A stretch of 11,263 nucleotides of DNA from Stramenopiles sp. TOSAG23-2 (Eukaryota > Sar), in contig LT649949.1 of the NCBI GenBank assembly GCA_900128395.1, positions 1-11,263 on the forward strand. The letters run 5' to 3'. The number at the start of each line of letters is the position of its first letter. Within the stretch, counting starts at the first letter, position 1. Positions 1 to 6,811 of this stretch are shown here, piece after piece. Position numbers and translations under genes: made by a program. The notes beneath the pieces are model-generated. The model was not told where the DNA came from. It did not search any database and saw only the letters and a list, made by a program, of their open reading frames with translations.

Positions 1-439
1 GTTGTTCTTACTGAAATTGGCAAAAAAAGTGTATATATATGTATCTATTGTTTTTACCTCCTTAAAAACACCTTATTCAGTGCTATAGTCATGTAGAATA
101 GGTACTCTTCAAAAGCAAACAGGGACACAGCATCATGCTGCAAAAAAATAAGAATTAGAATGCAAAAAAATGGAGTGATGTGCTGATGTGCCACCACACA
201 GACACAGAGGAGAGTGCGAGTTAGAGTGTGTGGTGCGACACAAAAAAAGAACACAGAAGATATATGAAAAAAGATATGAAATTTCAATACGACACAAGAG
301 TCCAACGCGACGCAGACTAATATATATACAACAATACCGAATCAATCCATCATCAACGCCACGTTAACCAATATATATATACATAACAACAATAAAAAAG
401 CAAAAATCACCCCAACCTAAAAAAAAATATATAAACAAT
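1..439. promoter_or_regulatory. 5' flank and likely promoter/leader of the SDR gene
   Basis: I see no gene in this stretch. It is AT-rich with TATA-like runs near 321-328, 370-380 and 428-433. The last 60 bases before the ATG at 440 are A-rich and poor in T and G, as in many protist 5' leaders. The context at the start (ATAAACAATATG) has A at -3. The antisense frames here are low-complexity (Phe/His/Ser-rich) and are not credible genes. Promoter elements cannot be assigned more exactly from sequence alone. Confidence 0.4.
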
Positions 440-1417
440 ATGAATTATCGCAACATTATCATCATTACAATTTGTGCTTATTTATATGCTGGTCCAGCAT
501 TTGAAGTCACAACTATTAAAGGTAAAACTGCATTAGTCACAGGTGGATCGCAAGGTTTAGGATTAGCAATTGCGAAAGATTTAGCAAAAGAAGGTGTTTC
601 AAAATTAGCTATATGTGCACGCAATATTGAAAAGGTAAATAAAGCAAAAGAAGCTTTGGCAATAGAATTTCCAAATGTAAAAGTATATGGCTTTCGTTGT
701 GATATTTCAGATAAATCGTCCCGTAATTTATTAGTAAAAGAATTATTTTCTGCTTTTAATAATAAACTTGATATTTTAATCAACAATGCAGGTGTTGAAA
801 AATGTTACCATTACGAAAAATATACAGAGGAAGATATTGAGATGCAAATGCAAATCAATAACAATGGTGCTGCGCAATTAACAAGGGCATTTATGCCTCA
901 AATGATTGAACGAAAAACGGGACATATTGTGATGATGTCTTCCATTTTAGGTCAAATACCTTGTGCATATTGTGCCATTTATTCCGCTACACGACATTTT
1001 ACATATGGATTAGCCATGTCTTTAAGAGGGGAAATGGCACATCGTCAAACTGGCGTAACAGTGCATTCAATACATCCAGGATTTATTGAAAATACTGGCG
1101 TATATAAAAACGTTCAAGATGATGTGAAAAAAGATACATCAGCACAAGAATTTCATATTCATTGGTTATTTGGTACAGGCGGACAAGATGTTGATACAGC
1201 AATTGCAGTATCAAAAATGATTAAAACAAATCAACCAGAAGTAATCATTAATACCCCACCATTGCGACCGACAATTGTATTATCGAAAATATTTCCACGA
1301 TTTTTCGATTATTTAGTTTATTATTGGCCTGGAACAGTTGATCCATTAGCAGATGCTATTAAATTAAGAGTGAATGGAAAGTTAAAAAGAGATACATTAG
1401 CAGTTTCTTCTGTTTAA
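440..1417 (+). CDS. Short-chain dehydrogenase/reductase (SDR), hydrophobic N-terminus
   Basis: A 325-residue, single-exon SDR predicted to oxidise or reduce a hydroxyl/keto group with NAD(P)(H); the substrate is not identifiable. Visible motifs are the Rossmann nucleotide-binding TGGSQGLG (residues 34-41), the adenine-pocket Asp (D88-I89), NNAG (115-118), the catalytic Ser region (S167-S168), the active-site Tyr Y181, and PG (213-214). Residues 5-20 are hydrophobic and could be a signal peptide or anchor, suggesting an ER or membrane location. A hydrophobic stretch near 278-297 could also be membrane-associated. The oddity is at the active site: the expected YxxxK reads Y181-S-A-T-R185, so the catalytic Lys is Arg. 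No intron is evident and the length suits a membrane SDR. The stop runs directly into an A18 tract. Family assignment is firm; enzymatic activity is uncertain because of the Arg. Confidence 0.9.
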   Translation: MNYRNIIIITICAYLYAGPAFEVTTIKGKTALVTGGSQGLGLAIAKDLAKEGVSKLAICARNIEKVNKAKEALAIEFPNVKVYGFRCDISDKSSRNLLVKELFSAFNNKLDILINNAGVEKCYHYEKYTEEDIEMQMQINNNGAAQLTRAFMPQMIERKTGHIVMMSSILGQIPCAYCAIYSATRHFTYGLAMSLRGEMAHRQTGVTVHSIHPGFIENTGVYKNVQDDVKKDTSAQEFHIHWLFGTGGQDVDTAIAVSKMIKTNQPEVIINTPPLRPTIVLSKIFPRFFDYLVYYWPGTVDPLADAIKLRVNGKLKRDTLAVSSV

Positions 1418-1433
1418 AAAAAAAAAAAAAAAA
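1416..1433 (+). repeat. A18 homopolymer at the SDR stop codon
   Basis: The last two bases of the TAA stop start an uninterrupted run of 18 A. Genomic A tracts are common in AT-rich DNA. One exactly at the end of an intronless gene also fits a processed retrocopy that has lost its 3' UTR, but there is no matching target-site duplication that I can identify. Confidence 0.8.
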
Positions 1434-1526
1434 TGTGATTATGATATGATATATAAAATGTTCTCTTACTCATATCGATATATTATATAAATTTATGTGA
1501 TTATGATATATGATATGATATAATAT
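1433..1526. repeat. Direct repeat ATGTGATTATGATAT
   Basis: The 15-base string occurs at 1433-1447 and 1495-1509. Both copies continue into GATAT/ATGATAT runs. It is AT-rich simple-sequence DNA just downstream of the SDR gene, with no function that I can assign. Confidence 0.6.
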
Positions 1527-1730
1527 CAAGATACAAATTTTTAAAAAAAGTGTACGCGTCATTTTTAAAAAGTGGCTTTTATCGCGTTTATAGAACATGA
1601 TACTTCTCGTATCGGAGTGTGCATTTTCAAAAGTGAGGTAGAGAAGGAGAGAAGGAAAACAAAAGGGTAAAAAGTGTGCGTGTGTACGTGTGTATATCTC
1701 CTCTTGATTTTAAATTTTATATTTTTAATA

Positions 1731-2105
1731 GAGCCACCTCCGCTAATACCGTCGCCAAATAAGGTTTTCTCTAAAATCGCTTAATTTTTACACAAAATGC
1801 CGCCGGAAAATTAGTGAATCGTTTCTAATTGTAAAAAAAATCATCAGAGATCATGTACACACAGTGTGTACAACATCTAGTCACTTTTTCTTTTCGATTT
1901 GAATCCATTTACGAATTTTCCGGTACCAATATGTGTATAAATTTAGCATCATTTAATCAACGTCAAAATCTTCGAAAAAATGGATATGGGAGGTCTTAAA
2001 ATTAGGGTTAAAAGTTTATTTTACTGCTATTCGCATACTAATACACAATATTGTAGAGAAATAATTTATTTTCGTTTTAGGCGACACTTTTAGCGGACTT
2101 GGCTC
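1731..2105. mobile_element. Possible MITE-like element bounded by imperfect inverted repeats
   Basis: The 29 bases at 1731-1759 match the reverse complement of 2077-2105 at 23 positions, including the blocks GAGCCA, TCCGCTAA and GTCGCC in the same order. These arms are GC-richer than the surrounding DNA, so chance pairing of AT-rich sequence does not explain them. The enclosed segment has no coding potential, as in a short non-autonomous DNA transposon. I see no clean target-site duplication, so the element's boundaries and mobility are inference. A structured non-coding RNA or an old inverted duplication is also possible. Confidence 0.4.
1854..1872. repeat. Perfect inverted repeat TGTACACAC-A-GTGTGTACA
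   Basis: Two perfectly complementary 9-base arms flank a single central A. The site lies between the two inverted-repeat arms at 1731 and 2105. It may be a protein-binding palindrome or just a fold-back of CA/TG simple sequence. Confidence 0.7.
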
Positions 2106-2107
2106 AT

Positions 2108-2163
2108 AAAAATTATAAAAAAATAACACATTATAATGTGGAGAAGTAATTTTTATAATTTTT
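2108..2163. repeat. Nested palindromic hairpin outside the right inverted-repeat arm
   Basis: Perfect 14-base outer arms (2108-2121 and 2150-2163) enclose a perfect 14-base palindrome, CACATTATAATGTG, at 2127-2140. It starts two bases after the inverted-repeat arm ending at 2105. It could extrude as a cruciform or fold as RNA. Role unknown. Confidence 0.7.
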
Positions 2164-2295
2164 TAAAAGATATCATACGTGTTTTTATTATATATATATA
2201 ATTATACGAGTACCACATAATATATACACACACGTAAAAATTACGAACTTTGTAAAAAAGAATATTTTTTCTTTTAATTCCTCGTACGCGCGATA

Positions 2296-2311
2296 TATGA
2301 TACGTATCATA
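2296..2311. repeat. 16-bp perfect palindrome TATGATACGTATCATA
   Basis: The two halves are exactly self-complementary around ACGT. It stands alone in AT-rich spacer DNA and no gene start is close. It could be a binding site for a dimeric protein, but nothing else supports that. Confidence 0.55.
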
Positions 2312-2555
2312 CTTTAACTTTTTTTTTTCACTTTCTCTACATTGACTTTTGTCTTATTTTAAATACATGTCCTCATTTTACTTTTTTCATGTTTCTTTTT
2401 TTTTTTACATTTTTTTTGTTTACAATATATTTTTTAATATTATTTCTTTACACATGTTAAAACGATTAATATGCAGTTTGAATGCATCCAGTATGTTTTG
2501 AACATACTTTTAAAACCGAATTACGCTACCCCTGACCCTAACCTAGCTTTCGTTT

Positions 2556-2660
2556 AAACAAACACAGTGCAAGATTCAAACTCCACAAACACGGTGCAGG
2601 ATTTTCGCAGGTAACTACAAACATGGTGCAGGATTCAAACTCCACAAACACGGTGCAGGA
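2556..2660 (-). repeat. Introner-type minisatellite at the 3' end of the EF-hand gene
   Basis: Read on the minus strand, about four diverged units of AATCCTGCACCGTGTTTGTGG start at the stop codon of the EF-hand frame; the TAA itself is part of the TAATCC that begins the first unit. The same unit occurs in the intron at 3496-3747, and a related one follows 11062. Beyond the units the minus strand reads TAGCGTAATTC near 2519-2529, resembling the TTAGCGTATTT core of that intron. A weak donor (ATG|GTAGAT) lies at the end of the coding frame. This is either a third, diverged intron with its acceptor unidentified, or a repeat insertion that supplied the stop codon. Confidence 0.6.
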
Positions 2661-3495
2661 TTATGGATCTACCATCTCACAAAATGTTGGATAATGGCAT
2701 TGATCTGTTTTTCCTGGAATAATCATACCAAATGCCTTTAACAAGCAATCTTGCTCTTCTTTTAAAGGTGGTAATAAATTTAAAAATCCTAATACGCATG
2801 TAAATTGATTTTTCGTAACTGTTCCCCTATTTGTTTTATCGTAATTTTGAAATGCTTGTTTTACATTCATTCTACGTTCACGTACGATACGTTTTATGTT
2901 CAGTAAAATGGATTGTAATGCATTTTGATTTACACCAGTTGCATCAACGCTAAAACGCCATTTTTTCCACGTTGGCAACCCTTTCGTTGGACTCTGTTCC
3001 AAATGAACGCGTTGTTCAATATCCAAGAAAAATTTATTCCAATACACTTCATCATCATGCTCTGCACTTTTGTATTTTTCACATAATGCTTGTTTCTCTT
3101 GGTATGTTAAACGAAAGTTTGTCCCTAATGCAACATCAAGTGCGCGATGCATTTTACCCATGGAAATCGCACCACTACGAAGTTGATCGTAATCTTTAAA
3201 GAAAACATCTAATGGTATACCACGACTTTTCACATGTTCACGTATGCGTATCATGACATCATCTAAATCTACAGGGGCACTTTTACTTTCCACTTTTGAT
3301 GCTGCGGAAATACTGTAATTTTTCTTTGTTGTTCTTTCTGGTGGATCAATGACATCGCAAAATTTCTTGTAATTCACATCGTATAATTCTTTCGATTGCC
3401 CAAGGGAACGTACTGCAAATTCACTTTTTGCAATTAATGGCATGATATCGGTAAATCGTGTAGTATTAAATACTAAGGATAAACATCGAACGAAG
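2661..3495 (-). CDS. EF-hand repeat protein, exon 2 (C-terminal part, modules 7-8)
   Basis: This is the 3' exon of the gene whose first exon is 3748-5861. An ATG at 3443 could make it look like a separate 260-residue gene. However, the frame stays open upstream to the TATAG acceptor, and the extra residues complete the EF-hand module cut off in exon 1: the junction reads QDR/FVRCLSL, matching NRFERALSI and DQFERVLSL elsewhere in the protein. In spliced numbering this exon covers residues 706-982. It holds the end of module 6, with a typical NYKKFCDVID ending, then EF-hand-like modules 7 (loop start D808) and 8 (D924). Loop position 12 is Lys or Gln rather than Glu. An SPTKG linker follows module 7. 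The frame ends FCEMVDP, then a TAA formed by a minisatellite unit, so the true C-terminus may lie beyond another intron. Confidence 0.85.
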
Positions 3496-3747
3496 CTATA
3501 TGTATGTATGTGTGTGTGTGTGTGTATTTGTATATGTGTGTGTTAGTTTTGTTGTTTTTATTGTTTTTATACATGGTGTGTGTTTGTGTATATATATATA
3601 TATATAAGTAGTGTGGAAATGTATGTGTGTGTGTATGAATGTAAAGGTTGTCGTATAGTTAAATACGCTAACACTCCACAAACACGGTGCAGGATTACCA
3701 CCCCACAAACACGGTGCAGGATTATCACACGGTGCAGGATTACTCAC
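3496..3747 (-). other. Spliceosomal intron (introner-like), 252 nt, phase 2
   Basis: On the minus strand the intron begins GTGAGT (3747-3742) and ends TATAG (acceptor AG at 3497-3496). A CTAAC branch-point-like motif lies at 3546-3542, with its A 47 nt from the acceptor. Exon 1 ends with the first two bases of a CGN codon and exon 2 supplies C, giving Arg and restoring a continuous EF-hand module. In order the intron holds three CCTGCACCGTG minisatellite units, a conserved core (3673-3647), then TA- and CA-rich simple sequence. The sequence following 11062 in an unrelated gene has the same organisation. Retention gives an in-frame TGA at once (CGG TGA). Read from its first base the intron is stop-free up to the terminal TAG. 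Confidence 0.9.
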
Positions 3748-5861
3748 CGATCTTGTGGTAATAATCCACGTTTATGCTTATCCAATTTTTGAAAGGACAT
3801 GCGTGTTAATATATTTGCCCTTGTTACCGTCTCCTTCATATCTCGTAAATATTCATTCAATTCATACCGTTCCTCTTCAGTCAATGATGTTTCATCCGTA
3901 TAACCAGCATCGATAACTTTTTGCGTTGCGCCCATGACATCCATCGTTGGATTTCTTTCTAAATTTGCAACGGTGAACACAGATTCTAAATCAGCAACAA
4001 ATTGTCTCCAATCAATCGTTGGTTGAAAGGATTTCCACGTATCCTCATCCAATGACCCAGTCGCTAAATAAATTGGTTCTAACATTTGCAATTGTGCTGC
4101 TGATAAATCTGCAGCTTGGCACATTTCTTTAATACCTTGGCGAAATTTATATATATTAATTTTACCAGTTTGCAATGGATCGCTATCACGGAAAAATTCC
4201 TTCGTGCGCAATCGTCTACCACGTACAAATTGACGAATTCTCCACATCACTTGATCTGCATTGCTGCCTTTTGCTCTCCATGTATCGCCAACATATGGTG
4301 TCTCTGACATTGGCACACCGCCGCCGCCATCATCTTTCTTTCCCTTATTATTATCCATTCGTACACTGCCAACTGCGCCGACTTCTTTTAAAAATGGTCG
4401 GTAACGTACCAACGTAGTGCCATATCCACCGCCACTTTGGTATCCATATTTTTTAATAATGCATTCTAATACTTCATCTTCCTCCGGGCGTATTTTACGT
4501 AAAGACAATACATCTTTTAAAAATGGTCGGTAACGTACCAACGTAGTGCCATATCCACCGCCACTTTGGTATCCATATTTTTTAATAATGCATTCTAATA
4601 CTTCATCTTCCTCCGGGCGTATTTTACGTAAAGACAATACACGTTCAAATTGATCACGTGTCACTGCACCCCTTGAAGTGCGATCGAAATCTCTGAATAC
4701 ATCTTGTAAGGACATGCGTGATTGATTTACAATCTGTTTTAAATTTCTTAAACCGATACGTAACAGTTCTTCTTCCCCATCAGTTAATTGTGGCAATTGT
4801 ACACGTGGTGCATGTGCAATTCTCCATGGTGCAGAATCCAATCCTTTTTGCGGGCTACGTTCTAAATTTTTAGCAGTAAATGCTAAATCAATGAAGGAAC
4901 ACATCGAACGGTAATCAACGAAATCATCCGGTCCTGGTATGGCATATTTATCAGCAAGGCTATCCATCTCCGCTTCCGTAAATTCACTTGGTAGACACAT
5001 ATACATGCATGTTTTGAATTTTGGTCGTTTAATAACACCTTTTCTCATTTTATCGAAATCATCGAAAAACATACGTAAGCGTATTTTCCGTTCCGATACG
5101 ATACGTATTAAACGTTGCAAGATTAATTCTCCATCATTTGGTCTCCAACTTGCAGATAAAATTCCCGTATTTGCACCACCACCAGCAGTTGTTGGGTTCA
5201 ACAACTTTGCACTTGCATTTCGCTGTGCAATTTTTTGCTGTTCAATAGCTTCCCGTTCTTTTGGTGTACTTTCCGCATCACGACAAAATGCTTTGTAACA
5301 GATACTTTCACCATCGGAATAACTTTTTGCTAATAGTTCACTTTCCACCATATTAATATCTTTTGGCAATGCCGTTTGCAATGCACGGTGAAAGCGACTT
5401 TCACTTACAAATCCTGTGTTATTTTTATCAAAATCTCGAAAGAAGATTTTTAAAATAACACCACGATCACGTTGTGCTTTGGAAACATTTACCATAATAC
5501 CACGTAATTCAGCGCGTTCCGTGGCAGTTAAAGGCAATCCATATGGTCTTGGATTTGCACCAGCCAACGCTAAACGTACTTGTTTCGTTGGGGAAAGTTC
5601 CAATCCTTTGACACTGTAGACCATATTGACTTGATCACAGAACGTTGCATAATCAACGTTCCCATCACCCGCATCGAACATAGCTTCCAATGCATCTAAT
5701 TGTGCACGATTTAATTGAACCTTTGCAATAGATAAAGCACGTTCAAAACGATTTTTATTAATATATTTATGGTTTAATTGGTCAAAATCACGAAAATAAT
5801 CATCTAAACGAAATTTATTACGTAATGCTTGCTTTTGTACTTCCGCAACAACGTCTGCCAT
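3748..5861 (-). CDS. EF-hand repeat protein, exon 1 (EFCAB6-like; modules 1-6)
   Basis: This exon encodes residues 1-704 and two bases of codon 705. The start ATG at 5861 has a strong context (ACAACCATGG). The protein is a string of degenerate modules. Each has an IxxxVxxRxxxxxxFFRDFD helix and loop, a helix ending F-x-R-A-L, a second half ending VxYxxFC, and often an LExSPTKG linker. Loop starts are D27, D145, D270, D393, D561 and D694. Loop position 12, normally the Glu that coordinates Ca2+, is R, R, K, Q, K, R, so calcium binding is probably weak or absent. This layout recalls EFCAB6/DJBP-type and other flagellar EF-hand proteins, so an axonemal or cytoskeletal role is inferred. Residues 408-450 are repeated exactly at 451-493 by a 129-bp duplication. 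Without splicing the frame would stop at residue 705 in mid-module. Confidence 0.88.
4384..4641. repeat. Exact 129-bp tandem duplication inside the EF-hand gene
   Basis: Bases 4384-4512 and 4513-4641 are identical over all 129 positions, and the match stops abruptly at both ends. The unit is 43 codons, so the frame is kept. It duplicates the second half of module 4 (from VLSLRK to RPFLK), leaving a half-module without its loop. Zero divergence means a very recent event or an assembly error. Confidence 0.95.
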
Positions 5862-6811
5862 GGTTGTGTAATAATAGTAATAATATAATTTCTTGTGTGT
5901 TATATATATATATATATATATATGTTATTATATCTTGTTTGATGGATTCTTCTTCTTGTTTCTGTGTATGGTATAATATTTATTTCGTATATATGTTTTT
6001 GTATGTGATATATATTTTATAAATTATTGCGTGTGTTTTTTGTAATGGTATTTCCTTGTTAATCGATCGATTTGCCGCCTCGGATGTAATAACAAAACGC
6101 CTAGAGAGAGAGATAATGGAATGAGGTAAAAACGGATAAGATATGAGATATGATATGGAATATAGGATAGAAATAGTATTATAATAGGTAAAAACATTGA
6201 TAAATAGGAGGAGATAGAATAGTGAAATAACAAGTTAAGTACAGATGGAAACAGGGGGAAATCGTTTGATATGGGAATAGTAGGTAAAAACATAGATAAA
6301 TAGGAGGAGATAGAATAGTGAAATTAGATATTAAGTAATGGGAATAGTAGGTAAAAACATTGATAAATAGGAGGAGATAGAATATAAATAGTGAAATAAC
6401 AAGTTAAGTATCGATTTAATGATGGAAATAGGGGGAAATCGTTTGAAAATCGTTTGAGAATACGAAATAACAAAAGTTAAGTATCGATTTTATGATGGAA
6501 ATAGGGGAAAATCGTTTGAGAATACGAAATGACACAAGTTAAGTACAACAACAAAAAAAAGGAGGAATCTGTGGCACCCTTTGCATTTTAAAAAAGAGGG
6601 CCGTGGTTTTCCTCCGATCCTACTCGATAGCAGGTAAATAGTATGCATTTAAGGTGAAATTTCCAATATTCCATCCAAAATATATAGACAATTTGTATAT
6701 ATAAAAATAACAAACACACACAAACGTTTGATAACATAGATATATATACATCACATTGTTAATATATACATATCCATTCTCTCACTCTGTGCGTGTGTTC
6801 TATAAATATTA
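5862..6811. promoter_or_regulatory. Divergent intergenic region of the EF-hand and LysM genes
   Basis: No credible gene lies here; the small open frames are low-complexity. Next to the EF-hand start is a (TA)n run at about 5901-5923. The middle is a degenerate minisatellite (about 6120-6550). A GC-richer patch at 6561-6640 has a short inverted repeat (GGAGGAA at 6561-6567, TTCCTCC at 6609-6615). The 100 bases before the ATG at 6812 contain CA-rich and ATATA runs, with TATAAATA 8-15 bases before the start, too close for a conventional TATA box if the leader is of normal length. Both genes probably use promoters in this 950-base interval. Confidence 0.5.
6120..6550. repeat. Degenerate minisatellite in the divergent intergenic region
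   Basis: Three short words recur in ordered but uneven spacing. TAGGTAAAAACA, followed by GATAAATAGGAGGAGATAGA, occurs at 6185, 6281 and 6348, with a degenerate copy near 6124. GATGGAAA, followed by AATCGTTTGA, occurs at 6244, 6421 and 6494. AAGTTAAGTA occurs at 6232, 6401, 6474 and 6536. Period changes (96, 67) show internal deletions of an originally longer unit. Confidence 0.75.

Larger units (their letters stand above)
1418..2555. other. Gene-free AT-rich spacer between convergent genes
   Basis: No open frame of convincing length or composition occurs on either strand, and I recognise no tRNA or rRNA. The stretch holds a GC-richer inverted-repeat pair (1731-1759 with 2077-2105), a 56-nt hairpin (2108-2163), perfect palindromes (1854-1872, 2296-2311), T-rich runs at 2320-2450, and single TTAGGG-like telomere words near 2000-2010 and 2535-2543. 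If the minisatellite at 2556-2660 belongs to an intron, a small final exon of the EF-hand gene could lie here on the minus strand, but I could not identify one. Confidence 0.5.

Noticed and set aside
54-345. Minus-strand open frames of 70-83 residues left of the SDR gene
   Set aside because: Low-complexity Phe/His/Ser-rich translations with no recognisable domain; they arise from A-rich plus-strand sequence.
1993-2546. TTAGGGTTA and CCCTAACC words as interstitial telomere repeats
   Set aside because: Each is a single, non-tandem occurrence; chance is sufficient in this composition.
2556-2660. CRISPR-like array of direct repeats
   Set aside because: Units are diverged, spacers are not regular or unique, and the context is eukaryotic with the same unit inside introns.
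3444-3495. ATG at 3443 as the true start of a separate 260-residue gene
   Set aside because: The frame is open upstream to a splice acceptor, and the upstream residues complete an EF-hand module of exon 1.
6561-6640. GC-richer hairpin patch as a non-coding RNA gene
   Set aside because: Only a 7-base outer stem pairs well and no known RNA family signature is visible.
6629-6740. Possible 5' UTR intron of the LysM gene (CAG|GTAAAT at 6631 to CATAG at 6740)
   Set aside because: Both sites fit weakly, but nothing in reading frame or homology supports it; only transcript data could.
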